27,860 bases of DNA, from positions 1-27,860 of the forward strand of contig CABSRC010000006.1 in the NCBI GenBank assembly GCA_902480035.1, written 5' to 3'. Source of the stretch: an uncultured Streptococcus sp. GTDB lineage: Bacteria; Bacillota; Bacilli; Lactobacillales; Streptococcaceae. Both the position numbers and the translations under genes were made by a program. Positions 7,382 to 16,222 of this stretch are shown piece after piece. The notes beneath the pieces were generated by a model that was not told the origin of the DNA, did no database searches, and worked only from the letters and a program-made list of their open reading frames with translations. Numbering within the stretch: the first letter of the stretch is position 1; the number at the start of each line of letters is the position of its first letter.

Positions 7382-8647
7382 TTAACGATTCCGGAAGAAT
7401 GGTGGTGTTTCCAATTCATCATCATCTGAAGATGAATCTACGTAACGATCAACTTGATGTGTTGATGTTGGTTCAGTTTGGCGAACGATATTCTCACGAC
7501 GAATATCCCAATCACCAAAGGCTGAGCCACGGTTTGGTTCTACCGCTGGACGACTTGGAGTTGTTGGCAATTCAACATCTTGTTTCAAATCAAATTCACG
7601 GTCAAATGGTGCAGCTTGTGGGCGTTGTTCACGTGGTCCTGTTTTATAAGGACGTTGTGAGGAAGCAATTCCGCTAACGCGTTCTACCTTGTCTTGACGG
7701 ACACCAGTTGCAACAACCGTCACGCGGATTTCATCTTTAAGAGATTCATCAATAGATGTACCCAACCAGATGTTCACTCCGTGACCTGCAGCTTGGTTTA
7801 CAATTTCTGAAGCTTCTTCAGCTTCGATCAATGTCATATCCAAACCACCTGTTACGTTGACGATCACGTCTTCTGCACCATCAATTGTAGTTTCAAGAAG
7901 TGGAGAGTAAATGGCTTTACGAGCCGCTTCGATAACGCGTTCTTCACCACTACCAACACCAATACCCATGAGGGCATTCCCTTTGTTTTCCATAACGGTC
8001 TTCACGTCTGCAAAGTCAAGGTTGATCAATCCAGGACTTGTGATCAAGTCAGTGATCCCTTGAACACCTTGACGAAGAACGTTATCTGCTTCACTCAAAG
8101 CTTCAAGAAGCGGTGTCTTCTTGTCTACAATTTCAAGCAAGTTGTTATTAGAAATAATCAACAAGGTATCTACATGTTCGCGAAGTTCGTTGATCCCTTC
8201 AATAGCGAAGTTGCCACGTTTTGAACCTTCAAACCCGAATGGACGAGTGACAACTGCTACTGTCAAAGCACCTACAGCTTTAGCAATACGAGCGATGACT
8301 GGTGCAGCACCTGTACCAGATCCTCCACCCATCCCTGCAGTGATGAAGACCATGTCTGCACCTTGCAAAGCTTCTGTTAACACTTCTTCGCTTTCTTCAG
8401 CTGCCTTACGACCAACTTCAGGTTGACCTCCAGCACCCAATCCACGAGTCAATTTTGGACCCAATTGGATAACTGTTTCAGCCTTAGCACTTGAAAGTGC
8501 TTGAACATCTGTATTAGCTGCGATGAATTCTACTCCGGCAACGCCTTCGTCAATCATACGATTGATGGCGTTACCGCCACCGCCACCGACACCGATTACT
8601 TTAATTACTGCACCTTGTGCCGCTGCTGTGTCAAATGAAAATGTCAT
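7382..8647 (-). CDS. ftsZ: Cell division GTPase FtsZ
   Basis: This 421-residue tubulin homologue polymerises into the Z-ring that organises septation. The nucleotide-binding elements are all present: VIGVGGGGGNAINRM near residues 17-31, the tubulin signature GGGSGTGAAPVIA near 107-119, and the T7 synergy loop NLDFADVKTVM near 208-218. A variable linker (about 320-405) precedes the conserved C-terminal peptide ETPPFFRNR that binds FtsA, SepF and EzrA. The start ATG at 8647 lies 15 bases after ftsA with a GGAG ribosome binding site about 11 bases upstream, a rather long spacing. The gene is intact and of normal length. Confidence 0.98.
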   Translation of the reverse strand: MTFSFDTAAAQGAVIKVIGVGGGGGNAINRMIDEGVAGVEFIAANTDVQALSSAKAETVIQLGPKLTRGLGAGGQPEVGRKAAEESEEVLTEALQGADMVFITAGMGGGSGTGAAPVIARIAKAVGALTVAVVTRPFGFEGSKRGNFAIEGINELREHVDTLLIISNNNLLEIVDKKTPLLEALSEADNVLRQGVQGITDLITSPGLINLDFADVKTVMENKGNALMGIGVGSGEERVIEAARKAIYSPLLETTIDGAEDVIVNVTGGLDMTLIEAEEASEIVNQAAGHGVNIWLGTSIDESLKDEIRVTVVATGVRQDKVERVSGIASSQRPYKTGPREQRPQAAPFDREFDLKQDVELPTTPSRPAVEPNRGSAFGDWDIRRENIVRQTEPTSTHQVDRYVDSSSDDDELETPPFFRNR

Positions 8648-8662
8648 AAATACTTACACTCC

Positions 8663-10051
8663 TTAATCAAACATATTACCGATCAAATTTTTCATTCGGT
8701 CTGTGAATGTAGTTTTTGGTTCTTGTTTGCTATCATTGCTTGCTGCTGGAATTTCTTGAGCATCCACTGGAGATTCAATCTTCTCAGCATTGTATGCAGG
8801 TACTACCGGTTGTGCTGGAGTAGCAGGTTGTGGTTGTACTTGTGGTTGCACTGGACGATCAAATTGAATCGGTTGTTGACGCAAGACTTCGTCTCCATGA
8901 ACTGCAGCTTGAGCAATAATATCCACATCTGTCAAATTGCCTGCATATTCAGACAAGCTAATTACATGGGCAAAAGCTGGATTGCGAATTCCAATTTGAT
9001 TTGGAACAAACAATTTCACATTTACACCAAAGACTTCTTGAGCCAATTCTTCAACACCAGGAAGGATCGCACCTCCACCGATAATCACAATACCACCAGG
9101 AAGATCCAACAAATGTCTTCTCTCAAGGTCTTGTTTGATTTGCTCAAAGATGTGTTTGATACGTGCTGAAATGATTTCAGCTAAATACTTCTCAGTCACT
9201 TCAACTGGCTCTACTTCACCGATGACTTCTACATGGAAGACTTCGTTTCCAGCAGATGGCACATAGGCTTCACCATAATTGAACTTCAAGCCTTCTGCCA
9301 ATTTTTGAGAAGTTTTCAATACTTTAGAAATATCTTTGGTAACATAATCGCCACCTTCTTGATAGATATTTGTAAATTGAAGTTCTTGGCTACGAACAGA
9401 TGCCACCGTTGTTTGGCCACCACCCATATCGATCACCGTTGCTCCGAATTCACGTTCGCCTTCATTCAAGACTGTTTTGATCATCGCAAGCGGTGAAATG
9501 ATGATGTTTTCAACTTGTAAGCCTGCACGTTCAACGGTTTTACGCAAATTGTGCAAGATTGTACGAGGTCCTGTATAAAGAAGGCCACGCATTTCAAGTC
9601 GGATCCCCATCATTCCGCGTGGATCGCGAATTCCTTGGAAACCATCAACTGTGAATTCCTCAGGAATGAAGGTGATTACTTCACGATCCGGTGTCATACT
9701 TTTTGTGAGTGCAGATTTGACAACATTTTCAACATCTGCATCTGTGATTTCTTTCGAATCACTTGTGACTGGAATCATTCCTTGAGTTGCTTCGATTTGT
9801 AGTAAGTTTGCAGGCAACCCAACATTGACTAGATTGATTGAAATCCCTGCTTTTTCTTCAGCTTGGCTGATTGCATTTTTAATTGCATTTGAAGCAGCTT
9901 CGATATCTACTATAATTCCATCTTTGACGCCAGCACTTTTTGCATTGCTGACTCCAATTACATTCATTTCTCCATTGACATGTTCTGCCACCAATACTTT
10001 TATTGAACTAGTACCGATATCTAAACCTGTAAAAAAGCCGTCTCTAGCCAT
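8663..10051 (-). CDS. ftsA: Cell division protein FtsA
   Basis: FtsA (462 residues) is an actin-like ATPase that tethers FtsZ to the membrane. Its actin-fold phosphate motifs are visible (GLDIGTSSIKV at 9-19, VIDMGGGQTTV near 205, IIGGGAILPGV near 322). The FtsA-specific SHS2 (1C) subdomain lies near 85-165. A Gln/Pro-rich linker (about residues 390-425) leads to the C-terminal amphipathic membrane-targeting helix (FTDRMKNLIGNMF). The ATG at 10051 is preceded by GAGAGAGGACTGGTGTA, a workable ribosome binding site. A TATAAT promoter lies about 80 bases upstream, so ftsA-ftsZ can be expressed apart from murD-murG-divIB. Confidence 0.98.
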   Translation of the reverse strand: MARDGFFTGLDIGTSSIKVLVAEHVNGEMNVIGVSNAKSAGVKDGIIVDIEAASNAIKNAISQAEEKAGISINLVNVGLPANLLQIEATQGMIPVTSDSKEITDADVENVVKSALTKSMTPDREVITFIPEEFTVDGFQGIRDPRGMMGIRLEMRGLLYTGPRTILHNLRKTVERAGLQVENIIISPLAMIKTVLNEGEREFGATVIDMGGGQTTVASVRSQELQFTNIYQEGGDYVTKDISKVLKTSQKLAEGLKFNYGEAYVPSAGNEVFHVEVIGEVEPVEVTEKYLAEIISARIKHIFEQIKQDLERRHLLDLPGGIVIIGGGAILPGVEELAQEVFGVNVKLFVPNQIGIRNPAFAHVISLSEYAGNLTDVDIIAQAAVHGDEVLRQQPIQFDRPVQPQVQPQPATPAQPVVPAYNAEKIESPVDAQEIPAASNDSKQEPKTTFTDRMKNLIGNMFD

Positions 10052-10128
10052 TACACCAGTCCTCTCTCTTTATTTGTTTTCACTTTACATCTATTTATAG
10101 CCCTTTTAGTTGGAACTATCCAAACTTC

Positions 10129-10137
10129 ATTATATCA
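10129..10137 (-). promoter_or_regulatory. Extended -10 promoter upstream of ftsA
   Basis: Minus-strand TGATATAAT has its hexamer at 10129-10134, in the 142-base gap between divIB and ftsA. The -35 region is poor. It implies an ftsA leader of about 70 bases. It would give an extra dose of ftsA-ftsZ and the downstream genes beyond read-through from divIB. Confidence 0.6.
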
Positions 10138-10193
10138 CAAAGAAGCCTAAAATGGACATTTTTTCTTCAATTATTTGAGATAATTTATGGGCT

Positions 10194-11417
10194 TTACTCA
10201 TTCCCAGAAGAATTCTCTCCTTCTGGATTCTGTTCTGGATTCTGTTCTTGGCTTGCTTCCTCAGAATGTTCTTCTTGCTTTTCTGGACTTTCAGCCTTTC
10301 CTTTTTCAGCTTGCTCTTTGGCAGCTGCAATGGATTGTTCACTATAGCTGAATACTCCAGCCTCCATATCAATGGTGGAATCATCGTCTAATTGCTTACT
10401 GATCGCCTTATAATAAGGAAGCTTGCGGGTAATTTGGGAAACAGGCACCAAGATTTTATTATCGTTTTTCATAGTGATGGTCACCAGATCCTTGGTGACC
10501 TTGCTCGGAGTCAGATCTACCGAAACAATTTTATCCGTAATGGAAGAAGAAATAGACTTCATTTCTTGGACAAATTGTCTAACTAATTCTCTATCTGAGA
10601 ATTTTAAACTAATATAGGAGGACGGCAATTCCGAAGCTGGAGTTACTGTCTCAACGACTTCTCCATTTTCTAATACTGGATAGTGGTCTTCTCCGGTCAC
10701 ATAATAAGCAACTACTTTGTGTTCCACGACATTGACTTTAAAGGTCACTGGGAATTGATAATGCATGTGCACTTCTTTGATCCACGGACTAGCCGTTTTC
10801 ATATTTTGTTCATAGACCGATTTATGAAGGAAGGTCGTCAGAGTATAATCTTCTTCCTTAATGCGACTTTTTTCATACAAGAGTTGCTGATCAACCGCTT
10901 TGTTCCCTGAAAATTCAATTACTTTCTGTGTGGACAAGGGGCTTAAAAAGTAGATCGAGAGAAGGGCGACAATCGAGCTGATTCCGATAACCGGAAGGGC
11001 ACGATAGATGTGGCGTTTTGCCACTGTCGGTTCCTTCTTTGGTTTTTTCGTCTTCAAGCCTTTAAAAAATGAAGGCTTTCTCTCTTGCTTCTCTGAAGGA
11101 TCTAGCTCCTCTATAGCCGGATCATCCTCTTCTCCTTCTGAACTTTCTCCATCTGCTTCTGGATCCTCTTCGGCCTCAGATTCATCTTCCTCTTCAGGCT
11201 CTTCTATTTCTTCAGATTCTTCCTCTGAGACAGAAGTTGTTTCTTTTTCTGAAAGGTCTTCGTCTTCTTTTGCTTCTTCGCTTTCAGTTTCCTCTGTTTC
11301 AGCTTCTTCCGCTTTTTCAAGCGCTTTTTTTTCTAAATATTCTTTGTTTCTTTTTTGCCAGGCTGACAATTCTGTAATTTTGTCATCCGTTGGCGTTTTT
11401 TTATTGTCGTCCGTCAT
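10194..11417 (-). CDS. divIB: Cell division protein DivIB/FtsQ
   Basis: This bitopic membrane protein (407 residues) works in the septal complex with DivIC and FtsL. From the chosen ATG at 11417 the order is: a cytoplasmic region extremely rich in Glu, Asp and Ser (about residues 34-108), a Lys-rich stretch, one membrane segment (about 138-158), then the extracellular POTRA and FtsQ/DivIB domain (about 160-345) and a charged Glu/Gln-rich tail. I prefer 11417 over an upstream in-frame codon because it has AAGGG ahead of it and begins with the typical MTDDNKK. It overlaps the end of murG by 17 bases, so translation is coupled. The polyacidic N-terminus is long but streptococcal DivIB proteins share this layout. 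Confidence 0.93.
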   Translation of the reverse strand: MTDDNKKTPTDDKITELSAWQKRNKEYLEKKALEKAEEAETEETESEEAKEDEDLSEKETTSVSEEESEEIEEPEEEDESEAEEDPEADGESSEGEEDDPAIEELDPSEKQERKPSFFKGLKTKKPKKEPTVAKRHIYRALPVIGISSIVALLSIYFLSPLSTQKVIEFSGNKAVDQQLLYEKSRIKEEDYTLTTFLHKSVYEQNMKTASPWIKEVHMHYQFPVTFKVNVVEHKVVAYYVTGEDHYPVLENGEVVETVTPASELPSSYISLKFSDRELVRQFVQEMKSISSSITDKIVSVDLTPSKVTKDLVTITMKNDNKILVPVSQITRKLPYYKAISKQLDDDSTIDMEAGVFSYSEQSIAAAKEQAEKGKAESPEKQEEHSEEASQEQNPEQNPEGENSSGNE

Positions 11418-12483
11418 CTTTTCCCTTACTGATATCTTTTTGAAGCAGGCCATAAAAATCGTCTAGTGAAAGGAGTTCTGTCGATTTTTCCATTGCTTGG
11501 TGGTAGACTTGGCTTTGCTTCAACATTTCTTGAATGGTTTTATTGAAGGTTTCGAGCGTCAATTGATCTTCCTGCAATTGCTCTGCATAACCTTTATCCA
11601 CAAAATATTGGGCATTTTCAATCTGATCGCCACGGCTGGCTTCTTTTCCTAGCGGTACAATCAAATGGAGTTTGTTCATAGCCAAGAGTTCAAACAAGGT
11701 ATTGGCTCCACCCCTAGTCACCACTAAATCAGCCTTATGGAGCATGGGCAAATACTGATCGGTTACATAATCCACTCGATACAAACCGCCCTCAGCCTGA
11801 CTCAATGTTGAATCGCCCGTCAAATTGATGATATTGTAGTGCTGCAAGAGCTCTGCTTTGTTCTCTGTCACAAATTCATTAAAGACACGCGCACCAGCAG
11901 ATCCTCCGACAAAGAGAAGGGTCGACAAGTCTTTTCGGAAACCTTTTGTTTTTTCTTCTAATTCTTCAGAAGTCGGCGGAATATGATCTGTAACCTTGGT
12001 TACCGCACCGATATGCGCACTCTTTGTCAAACCATGAGCTTGCTCAAAAGTCGTGTACATCTTGGTAGCGAATTTATAAGCAATTTTATTGGCCAATCCC
12101 ATAGAAAGATCGGACTCATGGATATAGACAGGAACACGCGTGAGTCGGGCTGCGATCACTGGTGGCACAGAAACAAATCCTCCTTTTGAGAAGAGAACTT
12201 GTGGGCGCACACGAAGCAGGATTGCAATGGACTGGAGCGTCCCCCAAGCCACCTTGAACACATCCATCATATTTTGGAAAGAGAAATAGCGGCGCAATTT
12301 CCCCGTTGCAATTGAATGGAAGCGCACGTCTAAGCCAGACTTTTTGATCTCTTGGTATTCGATTCCTTTTTTGTCTCCAATATAATGGACTTCCCATCCA
12401 TCTTCGATAAATTTTGGAATCAAGAGGAGATTAAGGGTCACATGTCCCACGGTTCCCCCACCAGTAAACATTATTTTTTTCAT
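11401..12483 (-). CDS. murG: Lipid II synthase MurG
   Basis: MurG (360 residues) is the peripheral membrane glycosyltransferase that adds GlcNAc from UDP-GlcNAc to lipid I, forming lipid II on the inner face of the membrane. The N-terminal glycine-rich loop is GGGTVGHV (residues 8-15) and the donor-binding half shows FVGGSAGARVFNE (near 192) and VVTRGGANTLFELLAM (near 255). Streptococcal MurG has V in place of the second G of the usual GGxGGH loop, so this is not a defect. The ATG is one base after the murD stop (TAAGATG) and the end overlaps divIB, making a tight murD-murG-divIB unit. Confidence 0.97.
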   Translation of the reverse strand: MKKIMFTGGGTVGHVTLNLLLIPKFIEDGWEVHYIGDKKGIEYQEIKKSGLDVRFHSIATGKLRRYFSFQNMMDVFKVAWGTLQSIAILLRVRPQVLFSKGGFVSVPPVIAARLTRVPVYIHESDLSMGLANKIAYKFATKMYTTFEQAHGLTKSAHIGAVTKVTDHIPPTSEELEEKTKGFRKDLSTLLFVGGSAGARVFNEFVTENKAELLQHYNIINLTGDSTLSQAEGGLYRVDYVTDQYLPMLHKADLVVTRGGANTLFELLAMNKLHLIVPLGKEASRGDQIENAQYFVDKGYAEQLQEDQLTLETFNKTIQEMLKQSQVYHQAMEKSTELLSLDDFYGLLQKDISKGKDDGRQ

Positions 12484-12484
12484 C

Positions 12485-13834
12485 TTATTTCAACCCTTTT
12501 ACTGTAGCAAGGAATTCATCCCCACGCACTTCAAAATTCGGATACATATCCCAGCTGGCATTGGCAGGACTTAGTAGGACAACATCTCCGGGGCTAGCCA
12601 AGTCGAAGGCTTTCTTTGTAGCATCCGCTACATCTGCCGCATCAACATAAGAGACGCCAGCTTTATCTGCTGCGCGTTTCACTCGAGGAGCTGATTCCCC
12701 TAGAATCACCATTTCCTTTAGACCAGCAATGTGAGGTACCAATTCATCAAATTCATTGCCACGATCGAGCCCTCCTGCAATCAAGATCACCTTGTTGTTA
12801 TCAAAACCAGAAAGGGCTTTTTGTGTTGCTAAAATATTGGTCGATTTACTATCATTATAGAATTTGACACCTTGAATCTCATCCACATATTGAAGGCGGT
12901 GTTTCACTCCTCCAAAGGCCGATAAGGTTTCTTTAATGACCTCATTCTCGACTCCTCGGACTTTTGCAACCGCAATCGTTGCCAAGGCATTTTCTACATT
13001 GTGGCTACCTGGAACACCCAGTTCATCTGCACGCATAACAACTTCTCCCTTAAACTTGAGAAGTCCATCTTCCAAATAAGCCCCATCCACTTTTTCGACC
13101 GTTGAAAATGGAAGGACCCTTGCCTTGGTTTTTGTAGCGAGTTCCTTGGCCAAGTCTTGGTTGAAGTTCAAGACAATGACATCTTTTTCTGTCATATTCT
13201 TTTGAAGATTCCATTTAGCAGCTACATAATTTTCAAAAGAACCATGATAGTCGATATGGGTCGGCATGAGGTTGGTAATCACTGCAATCTCTGGATGGAA
13301 GGCTTCAATTCCCATCAATTGGAAAGAAGACAATTCCATGACCAGAACATCCTTTGCTGTTGCTGTTTGTGCAACTTGGCTAGCTGGAAAACCGATATTT
13401 CCAGACAATAGACCACCTTGACCAGCAGCAGTTAAGACTTCCCCGATCATGGTTGTTGTCGTCGTTTTTCCGTTTGATCCTGTAATCCCAATAATTGGCG
13501 CATCCGAAATCAGATAGGCCAATTCTACTTCAGTGAGGACTGGAATACCCTTTTCAAGCGCTTTTTCGACCATTGGGTTAGAATAAGGGATTCCTGGATT
13601 TTTGACCATGACTGCAAAGTCTTCATCCAACAATTCCAAAGGGTGACCTCCTGTCACAACTTTAATCCCTTCTTCCAGTAAACTTTGTGCTGCTGGATTT
13701 TCTTCAAAAGGTTTACCATCATTGACGGTCACAATCGCTCCTAAGCGATCCAACAAACGGGCAGCTGACTCGCCTGACTTAGCCAAACCTAATACAAGAA
13801 CCTTTTTATTTTCAAATTGTTTCACAAATTTCAT
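12485..13834 (-). CDS. murD: UDP-N-acetylmuramoylalanine--D-glutamate ligase MurD
   Basis: MurD (449 residues) adds D-glutamate to UDP-MurNAc-L-alanine in the cytoplasm using ATP. The N-terminal UDP-binding Rossmann-like domain begins KKVLVLGLAKSGESAARLL. The central ATP-binding loop is GITGSNGKTTTT near 113-124. The Mur ligase middle and C-terminal domains follow, with HRLQYV, FYNDSKSTN and the end motif LLSPANASWDMY. It is the first gene of the murD-murG-divIB unit and starts just after the terminator that closes the typA-DUF3165 transcript. A GGAG ribosome binding site lies 10 bases before the ATG. I cannot point to a convincing promoter: a weak TAAAAT is present but its -35 is poor. Confidence 0.98.
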   Translation of the reverse strand: MKFVKQFENKKVLVLGLAKSGESAARLLDRLGAIVTVNDGKPFEENPAAQSLLEEGIKVVTGGHPLELLDEDFAVMVKNPGIPYSNPMVEKALEKGIPVLTEVELAYLISDAPIIGITGSNGKTTTTTMIGEVLTAAGQGGLLSGNIGFPASQVAQTATAKDVLVMELSSFQLMGIEAFHPEIAVITNLMPTHIDYHGSFENYVAAKWNLQKNMTEKDVIVLNFNQDLAKELATKTKARVLPFSTVEKVDGAYLEDGLLKFKGEVVMRADELGVPGSHNVENALATIAVAKVRGVENEVIKETLSAFGGVKHRLQYVDEIQGVKFYNDSKSTNILATQKALSGFDNNKVILIAGGLDRGNEFDELVPHIAGLKEMVILGESAPRVKRAADKAGVSYVDAADVADATKKAFDLASPGDVVLLSPANASWDMYPNFEVRGDEFLATVKGLK

Positions 13835-13882
13835 GTTTTCTTCGCTCCATTTTTATCACTCTCTATTTTACCTTTTTTTAGC

Positions 13883-13907
13883 AAAATTAAAAAGCCCAAA
13901 GGGCTTT
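13883..13907 (-). terminator. Terminator after the DUF3165 gene
   Basis: On the minus strand the stem AAAGCCC (13901-13907) and GGGCTTT (13891-13897) encloses a TTT loop. It is followed by a U-rich run (13883-13890). It separates the typA unit from murD. Confidence 0.75.
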
Positions 13908-13924
13908 AAAAATCACGTCAGCGT

Positions 13925-14173
13925 TTATTTTTTCTGTTTGGTCGTCATTTTGGAAATATCCACCAAAGCCAGGTAGCCAACAAAGGCGAGAAAGGCACCG
14001 ACAAAAAACTCAGACGGTAGTTGGAATATCTGAAAAATGGCGAGACAAGTCAGTACGATAATGGAGACGATCAAGACCACCATTGTGACACTGTTTAAGG
14101 TACCACGAATACTTTTTGGGGTCATAAAAAGGTAAAAAAGGAGAATCAAAATCCCTAAGATAAAATAGACCAT
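13925..14173 (-). CDS. DUF3165 family small membrane protein
   Basis: An 82-residue protein with three closely spaced hydrophobic segments (about 2-16, 28-50 and 56-72) and a short basic C-terminal tail (TTKQKK). It matches the DUF3165 family, small streptococcal membrane proteins of unknown function found between typA and murD. The ATG at 14173 follows typA by 23 bases with a strong AAAGGAG ribosome binding site, so it is co-transcribed with typA and ends at its own terminator. No catalytic motif is visible; the function is unknown. Confidence 0.8.
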   Translation of the reverse strand: MVYFILGILILLFYLFMTPKSIRGTLNSVTMVVLIVSIIVLTCLAIFQIFQLPSEFFVGAFLAFVGYLALVDISKMTTKQKK

Positions 14174-14196
14174 TTTGTTTCTCCTTTCTTTCCGTA

Positions 14197-16044
14197 TTAT
14201 TCAGCAGCTGCTGATTTTTTCTTTTTATTTGCTTTTTCGCGTTCTGCTTTGTTCAAGATTTGTTTACGCAAACGGATAGATTCAGGCGTTACTTCCATGT
14301 ACTCATCGTCATTCAAGAACTCAAGAGATTCTTCCAAGGTCAAGATACGAGGAGTCTTAATAACCGCTGTTTGGTCCTTAGTAGCTGAACGAACGTTGGT
14401 CATTTGTTTTGCTTTCGTAATGTTTACAGTCAGGTCGTTCTCACGAGAGTTTTCCCCGATGATCATTCCTTCGTAAACTTCTGTACCTGGATTGACAAAG
14501 ATCGTACCACGTTCTTCGATAGACATGATAGAGTAAGTGGTTGCTTTTCCGTTATCGATTGAAACAAGAGCACCACGGTGACGTCCACCGATTTCTCCTG
14601 GAATCACTGGCAAGTATTGGTCAAAGGTGTGGTTCATGATTCCGTAACCACGTGTCATTGACAAGAACTCTGTTGAGTATCCAATCAAACCACGCGCTGG
14701 AACAAGGAAGACCAAACGAGTTTGACCGTTACCAGTTGAGATCATATCCAACATTTCACCTTTACGTTCAGAAAGGCTTTGGATAACAGATCCTTGGTAT
14801 TCTTCTGGTGTATCGATTTGAACGCGCTCAAATGGTTCACATTTGACACCATCAATTTCCTTGATAATAACTTCTGGACGAGACACTTGCAATTCGTATC
14901 CTTCACGACGCATGGTTTCGATCAAGATAGACAAGTGCAATTCTCCACGTCCTGAAACTGTCCATTTATCAGGTGAATCAGTTGGGTCAACACGAAGAGA
15001 GACGTCTGTTTGCAATTCCGCTTGCAAACGTTCTTCGACTTTACGAGAAGTTACCCATTTTCCTTCGCGACCAGCAAATGGTGAGTTGTTAACCAAGAAG
15101 GTCATTTGAAGCGTTGGTTCATCGATGTGAAGGATTGGAAGAGCTTCAACTGCGTCTGTCGGTGTGATGGTTTCTCCAACAAAGATATCTTCCATACCAG
15201 AAATAGCGATCAAGTCGCCCGCTTTGGCTTCTTGAATTTCACGACGTTCCAAACCAAAGAAACCAAAGAGTTTGGTAACACGGAAGTTCTTAGTCGTTCC
15301 ATCCAATTTAGAAAGGGTAACTTGGTCCCCAACTTTTACAGTACCACGGAAGACACGTCCGATACCGATCCGTCCAACGAAGTCGTTGTAATCAAGCAGG
15401 GATACTTGGAATTGAAGGGGCTCATCTGAGTTATCAACTGGAGCTGGGATGTGATCAATAATGGTATCAAAGATTGGTGCCATTGTGTGCTCTTGATCAG
15501 CTGGATCATCTGAAAGTGAAGAAGTTCCGTTGATCGCTGAGGCATAAACAACTGGGAATTCCAATTGGTCGTCATCTGCACCCAATTCGATGAACAGTTC
15601 AAGAACTTCATCTACAACTTCTTCTGGACGAGCAGATGGTTTATCAATTTTGTTGACGACAACGATTGGAACAAGGTCTTGTTCCAAAGCTTTTTTCAAT
15701 ACGAAACGAGTCTGAGGCATAGTTCCTTCGTAGGCATCTACAACCAATACAACCCCGTCAACCATTTTCATGATCCGTTCCACTTCTCCACCGAAGTCCG
15801 CGTGTCCTGGTGTGTCCATGATATTGATCCGAGTTCCGTTATAAGCAACGGCTGTATTTTTAGCAAGAATGGTAATCCCACGTTCTTTTTCAAGATCGTT
15901 TGAGTCCATTGCACGTTCTTGCAATTCTTTACGTTCATCCAAGGTGTGCGATTGTTTCAACAATTCGTCTACCAAGGTTGTTTTACCATGGTCAACGTGG
16001 GCAATGATCGCAACGTTACGAATATCTTCTCTTAAATTTGTCAT
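14197..16044 (-). CDS. typA: Translational GTPase TypA/BipA
   Basis: This 615-residue translation-factor GTPase binds the ribosome and supports assembly of the large subunit and growth under stress such as low temperature. G-domain motifs are intact: AHVDHGKTTLVD (G1, near 15-26), the switch I region with ERGITI, DTPGHADFGGEV (G3) and NKIDKPSA (G4). Domains II, III and V and the BipA-specific C-terminal domain follow (HRGALVSIDNGKATTYS, then VTPESIRLRKQIL). The length is normal. A promoter lies about 45 bases upstream inside a conspicuous dyad. DUF3165 follows on the same transcript. Confidence 0.98.
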   Translation of the reverse strand: MTNLREDIRNVAIIAHVDHGKTTLVDELLKQSHTLDERKELQERAMDSNDLEKERGITILAKNTAVAYNGTRINIMDTPGHADFGGEVERIMKMVDGVVLVVDAYEGTMPQTRFVLKKALEQDLVPIVVVNKIDKPSARPEEVVDEVLELFIELGADDDQLEFPVVYASAINGTSSLSDDPADQEHTMAPIFDTIIDHIPAPVDNSDEPLQFQVSLLDYNDFVGRIGIGRVFRGTVKVGDQVTLSKLDGTTKNFRVTKLFGFFGLERREIQEAKAGDLIAISGMEDIFVGETITPTDAVEALPILHIDEPTLQMTFLVNNSPFAGREGKWVTSRKVEERLQAELQTDVSLRVDPTDSPDKWTVSGRGELHLSILIETMRREGYELQVSRPEVIIKEIDGVKCEPFERVQIDTPEEYQGSVIQSLSERKGEMLDMISTGNGQTRLVFLVPARGLIGYSTEFLSMTRGYGIMNHTFDQYLPVIPGEIGGRHRGALVSIDNGKATTYSIMSIEERGTIFVNPGTEVYEGMIIGENSRENDLTVNITKAKQMTNVRSATKDQTAVIKTPRILTLEESLEFLNDDEYMEVTPESIRLRKQILNKAEREKANKKKKSAAAE

Positions 16045-16075
16045 GATTTCCTCTATATAATTTTAAATAATATTT

Positions 16076-16126
16076 CTAACTGAACAATTATACCACAGTC
16101 CTGTTTAAAAAACACAGTTCAGCTAG
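16076..16126 (-). promoter_or_regulatory. typA promoter flanked by an inverted repeat
   Basis: Minus-strand TGGTATAAT is an extended -10 with its hexamer at 16087-16092. It is enclosed by a dyad: ctaactgaac (16076-16085) and gttcagctag (16117-16126), nine paired bases with one mismatch, about 31 bases apart. The -35 is not clear. The promoter is credible; whether the flanking dyad is an operator is open. Confidence 0.55.
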
Positions 16127-16182
16127 TTGTAAATGTTTTCATCCTCATTTCTTTTCTCCGACTCGATTTCCTTTTCTTTTCA

Positions 16183-16191
16183 TGATACACT
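16183..16191 (+). promoter_or_regulatory. Possible extended -10 promoter for the pseudouridine synthase gene
   Basis: TGATACACT resembles an extended -10 about 32 bases before the ATG at 16223. No clear -35 lies at normal spacing. The transcript would be divergent from typA. Weak support. Confidence 0.35.
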
Positions 16192-16222
16192 GATGATAAG
16201 AATTTCAGAAAAAGAGGCTCCC

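Noticed and set aside
11008..11466. Plus-strand Ser-rich open frame opposite divIB
   Set aside because: The Ser runs are the complement of Glu/Asp/Ser codons in the acidic N-terminus of DivIB. It lacks a ribosome binding site and independent support.
16133..16222. N-terminal extension of the pseudouridine synthase
   Set aside because: The extra 30 residues precede the S4 domain, contain the candidate promoter and have no ribosome binding site. The ATG at 16223 fits the family.
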